Of a stretch of DNA of 64,000 nt, positions 47,876 through 56,957 are shown one piece after another. Positions within the stretch are counted from its first letter, which is position 1; each line of letters opens with the position of its first letter. A program made the translations under genes and the position numbers. The notes under the pieces are model-generated. The model had not been told where the DNA came from, ran no database searches, and saw nothing but the letters and a program-made list of their open reading frames with translations. Origin of the DNA: JAFEDN01 sp963712715 (GTDB lineage: Bacteria; Pseudomonadota; Gammaproteobacteria; Coxiellales; Coxiellaceae); the NCBI GenBank assembly GCA_963712715.1, contig CAVQJI010000020.1:124001-188000 (forward strand). Reading direction: 5' to 3'.

Positions 47876-48030
47876 TAATAAAGGCAGGTTTATTTCTATT
47901 ATTCAACCAGTTAAAATTCACCGGGAATTGCTGAATTGCTGTAAAACAATTGACTTTACTGAAATCTTCCCATTAAGATATCAAAAGACAAGGGAACGGA
48001 CCAGCGGGAGCGAATCAACTTTGGAGGAGT

Positions 48031-48360
48031 ATGATATTTGATATTCAGGGAATACACGTTACCGAACATTCCCAATGTAGTCACTATCATTCTGATAAAG
48101 ATATTTTGGCTATTCAATTCAAATGCTGTCAGCAGTTTTATGCCTGCTTTTATTGTCATCAGGAATTAGCAGGACACACTGTCATTAGATGGCCCAATAA
48201 TGAATTCCAGAACAAGGCAATACTCTGTGGTGTTTGTCAAACGCGAATAGCGATAGCAGATTATTTGTGTTGTCATTTTCAATGCCCTCATTGCCAGTCA
48301 TTGTTTAATCCAGGTTGTCATCAGCATTGGCCCTGGTATTTTGAGTATAGCTTCCGGTAG
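48031..48360 (+). CDS. CHY-type zinc-finger protein
   Basis: Small zinc-binding protein of 109 aa matching the CHY zinc-finger domain: CSHYHSDKDILAIQFKCC near the N-terminus, then FYACFYCHQELAGH, LCGVCQTRI, then CPHCQSLFNPGCHQH near the end. The order and spacing of Cys and His fit three zinc sites. Family members include the Hot13-like oxidative-folding factor in yeast mitochondria; the bacterial role is unclear. GGAGGAG lies immediately before the ATG. A family B fragment follows. Confidence 0.88.
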   Translation: MIFDIQGIHVTEHSQCSHYHSDKDILAIQFKCCQQFYACFYCHQELAGHTVIRWPNNEFQNKAILCGVCQTRIAIADYLCCHFQCPHCQSLFNPGCHQHWPWYFEYSFR

Positions 48361-48431
48361 CATCTTTTATCACTAATGAGATGAACCATGATTTTAATCA
48401 GGAACTCTTTCTGAGTGGCTATGCGACAGGC

Positions 48432-48485
48432 TCTCGCGCAGAATAAAAACAGGAAGCAATTCTCGCTGTATTCAGCGGGAATTGT
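48432..48485. repeat. Partial family B repeat
   Basis: Contains CTCTCGCGCAGAATAAAAAC and the terminal hairpin AGCAATTCTCGCTG/CAGCGGGAATTG only. The CATTCCGAGCA and GGGGGAG blocks are missing. It ends 20 nt before the next gene. Confidence 0.7.
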
Positions 48486-48504
48486 TTTTGATACAATATA
48501 ACTT

Positions 48505-49644
48505 ATGAAAAGAAAACTTACACCACCCATGGAGGAAGTGATTCAGGTCAAATTCCAGACTATTCACGAGACAATCGAAAATATACCAAAGCTCTCACCT
48601 CAGGACCAGGATCCCGCCTTTTTACATGTCGAGCTTGAATTGAAGAACACACAAAAGTTACTTAAACGAATGTGGCTTGATTTTTTAAAAGGCTTTTATT
48701 GCCACATCTCCCAAAGTCCCTTATTCTCACAATCTGTCAATCAACTCAGGATAATGGGCGGCGGAGAGAAAATTTTGGTCGCTTTAGAATTCTGTTTTCC
48801 CCGTATGAAAGAAAGGAAATTTACTGATCAGGAGCTATTTTCCATCGTCAATTACCCTGAGGGAGATATCAATTTATATACTTTAGACGCCAACTACGAA
48901 ACACTACGGAAATATTTTTCTCGCCAGCAGGTTCTCACATTGGTCAGTCGCGCCGATGGCAGTGAGCGCTTAATAAGCATACTACAATTAGGATTGAATT
49001 TCTCACTGCATGACTTCACCTCCCTGGAACTTTTTCTGCTCGCGGAGGTTGGAACTCCTCAATTTCTGGTAACTTCTATTGTGAATTATGATTTTCTAAT
49101 TTCTCTGTTTCCAAAAGAATCCTTCCTTTACTTCATTAAAAGCCCGTATGTAGAAAAAATCATGTCATCTCTGGTTGTCAATGCCAAATTCATTTCAATA
49201 TGTGGAATGTCAATCGTAATACCTTATTTAAGGAAATATTTTTTAAATTTTTCCGAAGAGGAATTTCATGATTTTCTTGTCAATGAGAGCAAAAAAATCC
49301 AAAAAGAAACTATTTTAAATTCTGAATTATTATTATCTCTCGGGTTTAATGAAGATCAAATATTTTCTATTGCTACGAGCAAACTTGGGAGAAAAAAACT
49401 AGCAGCCATCAAAACCTTTGAGTCCCTGATATCAGATATAAATATATTTGGCAAGCAGGCCCTCATCACAAAATATTTAACACGTCAAGGCAAGATTTTT
49501 TCTGAGATTAAATTTTCTGAGTTTTTAAAGAATCCGGAAAATTTTCCTTCGATAACAGAGAAAAATATTTTTCATGAAATGAATCGCCAGAAAAAAAATG
49601 ACTTTAATCAATCAGCCACGCATTTGATCAACAATTCTCGCTGA
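48505..49644 (+). CDS. Divergent TAL-effector-like repeat protein (tentative)
   Basis: 379 aa. From about residue 74 to 346 the sequence divides into eight or nine units of 31-33 aa, each starting F(S/T)xxQ-like. Units at 106, 138 and 281 sit in exact TALE register: hydrophobic at 6 and 9, Gly at 15, Leu at 19 (for example FSRQQVLTLVSRADGSERL and FNEDQIFSIATSKLGRKKL). The unit at 74 contains MGGGEKILVAL. TAL-like repeats bind DNA in Xanthomonas, Ralstonia and Burkholderia proteins; DNA binding here is inference. Positions 12-13 would be YP, RA and SK, not classical codes. The C-terminal INNSR comes from a repeat-like TTCTCGCTGA. Alternatively, an unrelated helical solenoid. Confidence 0.55.
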   Translation: MKRKLTPPMEEVIQVKFQTIHETIENIPKLSPQDQDPAFLHVELELKNTQKLLKRMWLDFLKGFYCHISQSPLFSQSVNQLRIMGGGEKILVALEFCFPRMKERKFTDQELFSIVNYPEGDINLYTLDANYETLRKYFSRQQVLTLVSRADGSERLISILQLGLNFSLHDFTSLELFLLAEVGTPQFLVTSIVNYDFLISLFPKESFLYFIKSPYVEKIMSSLVVNAKFISICGMSIVIPYLRKYFLNFSEEEFHDFLVNESKKIQKETILNSELLLSLGFNEDQIFSIATSKLGRKKLAAIKTFESLISDINIFGKQALITKYLTRQGKIFSEIKFSEFLKNPENFPSITEKNIFHEMNRQKKNDFNQSATHLINNSR

Positions 49645-49670
49645 AAATATTGAATTTCTGAGAGGTTAAT

Positions 49671-52512
49671 ATGGATATTGCGGTTGAACTAAGGAAAATT
49701 TTACCTGAACGTCGCGTCAGAGCCAGGTATATTGATGTGATTTCGTTTGCACCGGACGCCGGCTTTTATTATCTGGTTCCCAAAGCGGTGGTGCAACCGA
49801 TCAATGAGGCTGAAATCATTTCCTTATGGCAATTTTCCCGGCAATACCAACTACCTTTAGTTTTTCGAGCCGGCGGCAGCTCTCTCTCCGGACAAGCCAT
49901 CACCGATGGAATTTTAGTCGATTTAAGCCAATACTGGGATCAGATCGGCATCGAAGAAGATGGCGCGAGTGTGCGTGTGCAGCCGGGCATAACGGGCGCT
50001 ATGGTCAATGCCTACTTAAAAAAATACCAGCGAAAAATTGGCCCTGATCCGGCGAGTATTAGCACGGCGATGATCGGCGGAATATTGTCAAATAATGCCA
50101 GTGGTATGTGCTGTGGTGTCACGCTCAATGCTTATCACACCCTCAAATATATCCGTTTTATATTGCCCAATGGAAAAATCTTCGACACCGAAAAACCCGG
50201 CGATTACTCACGGTTCGAGCACGAATGTCCGGCAATTTATCAGGGTTTGCTGGAGATACGCGATCAAATTGCAACAGACAATCAATTGTCACAAAAAATT
50301 CGGCACAAATATCAAATCAAAAATACCATGGGTTACTGCCTTAATGCGTTTATTGATTTTCAACATCCTTTAGATATTTTAGCGCATCTCTTAATTGGCG
50401 CCGAAGGTACTCTGGCATTTATTGCTGAAGCGGTTTTGGAAACCGTACCGGTTTATGCCTATAAATCCACCGCGTTATTATTTTTTCCCAATAGTTATGC
50501 AGCGTGCCAGGCGATTATCCCGCTGACTCAGGCCGGCGCTTTAATGGTTGAGTTTATGGATCGCGCATCATTGCATGCCGTTGAAACCATGCCGGGTGTA
50601 CCGCTAATGGTAAAAACGCTGCCTGAAGATGCCACAGCGTTGCTGGTTGAATTTCAGAATAATAATTCCGAAGTACTGCAAAAAAATGTCGATCAATTCC
50701 TGCTATCGCTGGAGAAACTTGAGTTATTAAATGAGCCAGTATTCACCAATGATCCTGTCGAACAGGATTTTCTCTGGCGGGTACGAAAAGGGCTATTCCC
50801 GAAAGTAGGGGCAAGGCGTGATACCGGAACCACGGTTATTTTGGAAGATATTGCCTTCCCGTTGGAAAAGCTGGGCGATGGCATTTCAGATCTCAAAAAA
50901 TTATTCGTTAAATATGGCTATAAAAATGCGGTTATTTTTGGTCATGCCAAAGAAGGTAATATTCATTTTTTGATGACACCGGATTTTAATGTGCCGGCAG
51001 AAGTGACTCAATACGATTTATTTATGCGGGAAGTGGTGAATCTGGTCGTCAACAAATATAACGGCAGTTTAAAAGCAGAACATGGAACCGGGCGTAATAT
51101 GGCGCCATTTATAGAAACTGAATGGGGCAGTGTCGCTTATGAAATTATGAAAAAAGCTCAAGCACCTCATTGATCCGCAGCTACTGTTAAACCCGGGTGT
51201 TATTATTAATACCGACCCACTCTGCCATATTCGCAATTTAAAACAACTGCCCACTGTGGATATTGAAGTCGATAAATGTATTGAATGCGGTTACTGCGAA
51301 CACAAATGCCCCAGCCGCGATCTGACGACCACTCCACGCAGAAGAATTATTATCAGAAGAGCACTCAAAAAATTGCAACTCGCGGGTGATGCGAAAAATT
51401 ATAAATTATTGCTGAATCAGTATCAGTATGAGGGAATAGATACCTGCGCGGTTGATGGACTTTGCGCTTTGGTCTGTCCCGTGGATATTAATACCGGCGA
51501 TTTAATACAGCGGTTACGCAGCGAAAGCCATCATCCATTTGCCAACCGGATTGCTCTGACATTAGCAAAAAATTTTAAATCTCTGATGGGATTGTTAAGA
51601 GCAGGAATTAAATTGGGCTTATCCATCAACCGTGTTTTCGGCAATAATGCGATGACCAGGTTAACCCGCGGTTTAAGAAAATGGATCCATGGAATGCCAT
51701 TATGGTCACAGCAAATCACTTATCCACCTGATTTAGCGGTGTTGAAAAACCATGTCGCACAAAATGATCCAGAGTTAGCGACCACAATCGTCTATTTTCC
51801 CGCCTGTATTTCACGAATGATGGGCAGTTACGAAGGGAAAAATAATAACATCATGCAAACTTTTATCAGTATTTGTCATAAATCAGCGATTAATGTTAAG
51901 GTGTTGACCAATATCAATGGCAGTTGTTGCGGTCAAATGTTTTCTTCCAAAGGATTTAATTCGGCTTATGAATTTACTGCCAATCGCATCATCGCACAAT
52001 TATGGGAAACCAGCCTTGAGGGAAAGCTGCCGATCGTGATCGATGTCAGTTCCTGTGCTTATGCATTGCAGAAGTTGCGTCCGATGTTAACCAAAGAAAA
52101 CCAGACAAAATTCGCTGGTTTAACGATTCTTGATAGTGTCGATTTCCTGCATGATTATGTGATACCCAGAATCAAAGTGAAGCAAAAGAAAAACGCCATT
52201 GTCTTACATCCTGTGTGCGCCCTGGAAAAAATGGGCACAGTGAATAAGTTTATCAATGTCGCCAAACATTTTGCTAACGTTGTGACGGTTCCCAACCATT
52301 CTGGTTGTTGTGGGATGGCTGGAGATCGTGGTTTACTATTCCCTGAGCTCACCGTTTCAGCTACACATTTGGAAGCAGAAGAAGTCGCACAGACCTATTA
52401 TGAGGGATATTATTCCTCCACTAAAACCTGCGAATTAGCAATGTCAGCAGCAGTGAATAAAAATTATGAATCGATTTTATATTTGGTCGACGAAATCTCG
52501 GTTCAGTCTTGA
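49671..52512 (+). pseudogene. FAD-binding/Fe-S dehydrogenase (GlcD/D-lactate type), frameshifted
   Basis: Two frames form one gene of about 945 codons. The first (49671-51173) is a FAD_binding_4 flavoprotein: FRAGGSSLSGQAITDG, PDPASISTAMIGGILSNNAS, GAEGTLAFIAEAVLETVP, then FGHAKEGNIHF and EHGTGRNMAPF. The second carries Fe-S motifs CIECGYCEHKCP and CAVDGLCALVCPVDI, and CCG-type motifs (SCCGQMF, GCCGMAGDRG). The break is at the A-run 51150-51155; with five A the frame reads MKKLKHLIDPQLLLNPGVII, exactly as in intact homologues. Such enzymes oxidise D-lactate or another D-2-hydroxyacid. Inactive unless the extra A is an error. Confidence 0.85.
51150..51155 (+). other. Frameshift site: A-run in the dehydrogenase gene
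   Basis: Six A where five would keep the FAD and Fe-S parts in frame. Confidence 0.75.
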
Positions 52513-52601
52513 TATTTACACACAGGAAGCTTTAAAATTGATATACCGGGATCAGCGATTGAAATCAATATGATCACAGGTAAAGTAAAATATTTTGACC
52601 G

Positions 52602-52679
52602 GGTATTCACTTAGAAGACTTATTCGTTAAACCCGAAGTCAGAGGTAAAGGCATAGGCCTTGAAATCTGCATAAGAGGC
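52602..52679 (+). pseudogene. GNAT acetyltransferase remnant
   Basis: One frame reads GIHLEDLFVKPEVRGKGIG, the acetyl-CoA-binding motif A of GNAT enzymes (R/Q-x-x-G-x-G), followed by LEICIRG. Nothing else of the enzyme remains; it runs into the MFS remnant. Confidence 0.6.
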
Positions 52680-53258
52680 TTACACTACCTGCCGAATTTC
52701 GGGTAGAGTTTGGATAATATATTTTTTTAAAGGGAAAATTGCAATAAATAGAATAATAGCGGAAAAATAAATCGGCAGGTTAATGTGGATATTAGCTAAA
52801 TAACCAGTCAGCGCAGCGGTGACAGCAAAAGATGCTGCACTAATTACACCCGTTAAACCCATTATCCAGCCTTGTTTACTTGCATCGACCTGTTGAGAGA
52901 ACAAACTCACTAAAGCTGAGTAGGATGTTGCCAAGCCGCATGCTGCTGGAATACTAAAAATCCAGGGCGAATATTCAAAGGGAATAATGGCGGTTAATAA
53001 AACTGACATCGACATGATTAATAAGCTATTCATTGTAATGCTTTTGAGTGAGTATCGAGGAACTAATCTATTTAATAGATAACAAAATGCAAAAGTAAAA
53101 CCCACTCCAATCCAAGCCATATAAAATCCAAGATGGGTTGCATTAAAATGATAACGTTCGGTTAAAAATAAACTGATCGATTGAAAAAAAGCAGACCATC
53201 CTACCTGTAATAGTAAAAAGCTTAATGTTAGAGCGCGGATATTTGTGGATTTAGTGCT
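52680..53258 (-). pseudogene. C-terminal half of an MFS transporter
   Basis: An open minus-strand frame without a proper start encodes about six hydrophobic segments: LTLSFLLLQVGWSAFFQSIS, TERYHFNATHLGFYMAWIG, then SKQGWIMGLTGVISAASFAV with a motif-A-like loop before it. It ends ...PEIRQVV. The N-terminal six segments are missing at the junction with the LysR remnant at about 53258. The first ATG, at 53120, is internal. Confidence 0.7.
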
Positions 53259-53777
53259 GGCAGTTTCGATAATTTGCCATCTGGTTTATTTCATCAAGCT
53301 TTGTTTAACGATCATCCTGTTTGTGTTGCAGCTGGCGATCATCCAGCATTTAAAAAATCTCGCTTCACTTTGCAGGACTTTCTGACTTATCCTCATATCA
53401 TGGTTTCATTTGTATCTGACCCAACCGATAATTTTATTAATCAATTGATGAAGAAATTGGATCTACCAAGTCCGGTGGTAGTGACCGTGCCTCATGCCTA
53501 TATCGCACTTTATGCGTTGCCCGGTACAGAATTTATTACCTCAACAGTGGAGCGCATTGCTTCCTCATTATTGAAGCCTTTAAAATTGACTATGAGGAAA
53601 ATGCCATTCACTTTCCCTGCTGACATTTCAACAACTTACACTGCCTATCAATATTGGCATTTGCGGGATCAGAACAATCCATCACATTCCTGGCTGAGAA
53701 AAATGGTTAAAACTGTTTCTGCAGAGATGGTGTCAGAGATGGTGTCAAAGCGGACGGAATTTTTAAATTTAAATTAA
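53259..53777 (+). pseudogene. C-terminal part of a LysR-type regulator
   Basis: The frame starts abruptly (GSFDNLPSGLFHQALFNDH) and encodes the second half of a LysR effector-binding domain, ending with HSWLRKMVK and an extra tail. The DNA-binding domain and first subdomain are missing. LysR members of this kind end with an H-S-W-LR motif just as here. It was probably once regulator of a neighbouring gene; now a fragment fused to the MFS remnant. Confidence 0.75.
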
Positions 53778-53870
53778 ATTTCAAAGAGTTTGAATTAGAA
53801 AATAGTGGCGCTTGGCACTCATATTGAATATGCAAGAAGCCAGAAGTTGTTAAAATTTTTGGAAGCTTTT

Positions 53871-53954
53871 AGTGCCGGACATAACGATTCCCTGAGAAGC
53901 AATTGTTTGAATTAAAAGTATTTTAAATTTTTTTATCGACTCTGACACCGTCTA
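53871..53954. repeat. Dispersed repeat family C, copy 2
   Basis: AGTGCCGGACATAACGATTC to GACTCTGACACCGTC. It ends two bases before the copA stop codon. Confidence 0.8.
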
Positions 53955-53956
53955 CG

Positions 53957-56110
53957 CTACTTTTTCTTGATTCGCTGTAGACGCAAAGCATTGAGCACCA
54001 CTGAAACTGAACTCAAGGCCATAGCCGCGCCGGCGATCCAAGGGGCGAGTAATCCCGCAGCAGCAATAGGAATACCTAACGAATTATATCCTAAAGCAAA
54101 AAATAAATTTTGCTTAATATTCAGCATCGTTTTGCGGCTGATCGCAATGGCGTCGGCAATGCGGTTAAGATCACCACGCATAATGGTGACATCGGCAGTT
54201 TCAATGGCGATATCAGCGCCAGTGCCAATGGCGATGCCCACATCGGCGGTCGCTAATGCCGGCGCGTCATTAATACCGTCACCAACCATCGCAACTATTT
54301 TACCTTGCGCTTGAAGTTTTTTCACGGCTTCGGCTTTTTCCTTTGGCAGCACTTGTGCAAGCACGTGATCTATTCCTACTGCTGCAGCAATGGCTTGCGC
54401 TGAACGCGCATTGTCACCGGTGATCATGACCACTTCCAATCCCATTTGTTTTAACTTAGTGATCGCAGATTTTGAACTTGCTTTAATAGTGTCGGCGACG
54501 GCAAGCATACCGGCATACTGTTGATTAATGGCAACCAACATCACGGTTTTTCCTGCATTTTCCCAACGCTCCAGGATGTTTTGTTGAGCCTGCGAGATTG
54601 CAGGCACGTTATGCTGTTCGAGCAATCTCGTATTACCAATTAAAATTTCCTGGCCCTCCACTATTGCCCGAATTCCATACCCAGGAATGGCTGTCAAAGA
54701 TTCTGGGTGAGCGAGTGTGATACCTTTTGCAGTGATCCCTTCAACAATCGCTTTGGCCAGCGGATGTTCTGATTGTTTTTCTGCAGATCCAACCAAACGC
54801 AAAATTCCGATATCGTTGTCTTTTTCCAAAAGTAAATCGGTTAATTCAGGATGGCCTTTGGTGACCGTCCCGGTTTTATCAAGCACAATCACTTGTAATT
54901 TTTGCATTCTTTCTAAAGATTCGCTCTGTTTAAACAGAATGCCGAATTCTGCCGCACGGCCCGACCCAGCCATGATGGAAGTAGGCGTAGCCAATCCCAA
55001 CGCACAAGGACAAGCAATCACCAGCACGGCAATTGCTGTTTCCAACGCCGCCGCCAATTCACCCGGATGAATCCAAACAAACCAAATTAAAAAGGTAAGT
55101 AATGCGGTGGCAACGACAATGGGCACAAAAATAGCTGAAATAACATCGGCAATACGTTGAATAGGCGCTTTCGAGCTTTGCGCATCTTCAACCGTTTTGA
55201 TAATTTGCGCCAGCACCGTGTCTTTACCCACATGCACGGCTTTGATACGCAAACTGCCATGCGTATTGATGGTCGCGCCAATCACTGGATCACCAACCCC
55301 TTTTTCTACGGGTATACTCTCGCCGGTTAACATCGATTCATCAATGGTAGAGTTTCCTGCAATCACCTCTCCATCCACCGGAATTTTTTCACCCGGTTTT
55401 ACCAATATGATATCGCCGATAACAACTTGCTCAATAGGAATCACCATTTCTCGATGGTCACGAATCACCAGTGCTGTTTTCGCCTGCAATCCCATTAATT
55501 TTTTAATAGCCGCGGAAGCGCGGCCTTTAGCAAGGGTCTCTAATAATTTACCGGTTAATATTAAGGTGATTAACACGGCGCTGGTTTCATAATAGGTTTC
55601 GGGTTGAAGACGAGAGGTTTCTATAGCCCACTGAAGTGTCAAGAATACACTATAAAAATACGCAGCCGAAGTTCCCAGAACCACCAGAACATCCATATTG
55701 GCGCTCTTGTTGCGCAGCGCTTTGAATGCGCCAACATAAAATTGTCCACCAATTATCAATTGCACCGGCGTCGCCAATATCAACTGCAACCACGGATTCA
55801 TTAAAAATGAAAAATGAGGTATCATAGCTAATAACAAGGGAAAAGATAAAATCACTGCCATGATTAATTGAATTTTTTTATGACGAAGTTGGTTAGGCTT
55901 ATCATTGCCGTCAGGAATTGCTTGATAACCCAGTTGATTAATTTTTTCAATAATCTCTGTTGTTGAAAGTTGTTGACCACTGAATTTAACTGTGGCGGTT
56001 TCAAGCGCAAAATTGACGTTTGCATCGCTAACGCCCGGCAAGCTTTTTAGACCTTTTTCAATACGTGCGGCGCAGGCTGCGCACGTCATACCAATGATTT
56101 GAAATTTCAT
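53957..56110 (-). CDS. copA: Copper-translocating P-type ATPase CopA
   Basis: P1B-type ATPase of 717 aa exporting Cu(I). One N-terminal metal-binding domain (GMTCAACAARIEKGL), actuator motif TGES, transmembrane CPCALGLATPTS, phosphorylation site DKTGTVTKG, and hinge MVGDGINDAPALA. The C-terminal segment has YNSLGIPIAAAGLL, as in copper pumps. Its ATG overlaps copZ by 4 nt. Together with csoR and copZ it forms a copper-resistance operon. Confidence 0.95.
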   Translation of the reverse strand: MKFQIIGMTCAACAARIEKGLKSLPGVSDANVNFALETATVKFSGQQLSTTEIIEKINQLGYQAIPDGNDKPNQLRHKKIQLIMAVILSFPLLLAMIPHFSFLMNPWLQLILATPVQLIIGGQFYVGAFKALRNKSANMDVLVVLGTSAAYFYSVFLTLQWAIETSRLQPETYYETSAVLITLILTGKLLETLAKGRASAAIKKLMGLQAKTALVIRDHREMVIPIEQVVIGDIILVKPGEKIPVDGEVIAGNSTIDESMLTGESIPVEKGVGDPVIGATINTHGSLRIKAVHVGKDTVLAQIIKTVEDAQSSKAPIQRIADVISAIFVPIVVATALLTFLIWFVWIHPGELAAALETAIAVLVIACPCALGLATPTSIMAGSGRAAEFGILFKQSESLERMQKLQVIVLDKTGTVTKGHPELTDLLLEKDNDIGILRLVGSAEKQSEHPLAKAIVEGITAKGITLAHPESLTAIPGYGIRAIVEGQEILIGNTRLLEQHNVPAISQAQQNILERWENAGKTVMLVAINQQYAGMLAVADTIKASSKSAITKLKQMGLEVVMITGDNARSAQAIAAAVGIDHVLAQVLPKEKAEAVKKLQAQGKIVAMVGDGINDAPALATADVGIAIGTGADIAIETADVTIMRGDLNRIADAIAISRKTMLNIKQNLFFALGYNSLGIPIAAAGLLAPWIAGAAMALSSVSVVLNALRLQRIKKK

Positions 56111-56307
56111 AATAGAGAATACCCTTTCGATTCGATGATTTTTTTCAATGTTTCGATAGATATTTTGGCCTTATTGAAGGTAAGCGACACGGTGTTATTG
56201 GGTAAATCTACTTTTGCTAAGGCGCCCGCTTGTTGAATAGCCGTTTGGATCGTGTTAACGCAATGCCCACAAGACATGCCGGATATATTTAGAGTGATGG
56301 TTTTCAT
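56107..56307 (-). CDS. copZ: Copper chaperone, HMA domain (CopZ-like)
   Basis: 66-aa heavy-metal-associated protein with GMSCGHCVNTI metal-binding motif and a C-terminal EtoK-type helix. It delivers Cu(I) to CopA or CsoR in the cytoplasm. It overlaps copA by 4 nt and follows csoR by 15 nt. Confidence 0.92.
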   Translation of the reverse strand: MKTITLNISGMSCGHCVNTIQTAIQQAGALAKVDLPNNTVSLTFNKAKISIETLKKIIESKGYSLL

Positions 56308-56322
56308 GATTTTTATCCCGTG

Positions 56323-56589
56323 TTATTTCATCAATTTATTCATTGTTAGCATCAACTCAGAAATCACCGAGTGATCGCCTTTTTGGATACGGTCAATCAA
56401 GCAAGTGTTGAGATGCCGTTCCAAGAGTATTTTGCCAACACTGTTAAGGGCGGATTGCGCAGCCGCGATTTGATTGAGCACGTCATCGCAATAGGTGTCT
56501 TTTTCAATCAGATTGGAAATTCCGCGGACTTGACCTTCAATTCGCCTAAGCCGCGAAATCAAATTATTCTTAATTTTTTCGTTATTCAT
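56323..56589 (-). CDS. csoR: CsoR-family metal-sensing repressor
   Basis: 88-aa all-helical repressor of the CsoR/RcnR/FrmR family: RLRRIEGQVRGI in helix 1, then Cys in DTYCDDV, His in LLERHLNTC and Cys in NTC. The C-H-C triad is the Cu(I) site of CsoR rather than the RcnR or FrmR pattern. First gene of the operon with copZ and copA, so it presumably represses its own promoter and releases on copper binding. Confidence 0.88.
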   Translation of the reverse strand: MNNEKIKNNLISRLRRIEGQVRGISNLIEKDTYCDDVLNQIAAAQSALNSVGKILLERHLNTCLIDRIQKGDHSVISELMLTMNKLMK

Positions 56590-56617
56590 AAATGACCTCG
56601 AATTCTGACCAGCTTTT

Positions 56618-56647
56618 ATTATACAATACCCCCCTATAGTATGTCAA
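56618..56647 (-). promoter_or_regulatory. csoR-copZ-copA promoter with CsoR-like operator
   Basis: Minus-strand TTGACA (56647-56642) and TATAAT (56623-56618), both perfect, with 18 nt between. The spacer contains ATACTATAGGGGGGTAT (56642-56626), the G/C-run flanked by AT palindrome typical of CsoR operators. Repressor binding there would block RNA polymerase. Confidence 0.85.
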
Positions 56648-56685
56648 GGCTTGTTTGGATGTAATCCCAAGGCTGTCCCGATTTG

Positions 56686-56829
56686 TGTAATTTTCGTAGA
56701 AAATCTTTGCCCGATGGGGGATCGCAAGGGGGAGAGAGCGGAGCATCTCCCCCTTCATTCCGAGCATCAGCAAGGCCTCGCGCAGGATATAAACCAGAAA
56801 GGAATTCTCGGCTTCGCCGAGAATTCCTG
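56686..56829. repeat. Dispersed hairpin repeat family B, copy 4 (reverse)
   Basis: Shares TAATTTTCGTAGAAAATCTT, GATGGGGGATCGCAAGGGGG, CATTCCGAGCA and GCGCAGGATATA with the other copies. The terminal hairpin GGAATTCTCGGC/GCCGAGAATTCC is as in copy 3. Variable arms: AGAGCGGAGCAT within the C/G stem and TCAGCAAGGCCTC (imperfect). Confidence 0.85.
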
Positions 56830-56957
56830 GAAAGAATTAAAAGCACTTGAAAGTAATGTCTTTTTATGTTTTCCTGTAGTAATTTTATTTCAGTTCTTTT
56901 TTCAAGCATAAAAATTAATCCGGCAAAATACCCAATAATAAATAAAGGAGATAATAC

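Noticed and set aside
53967..55804. Plus-strand frames opposite copA
   Set aside because: Antisense to a complete, well-conserved ATPase gene; no independent support.
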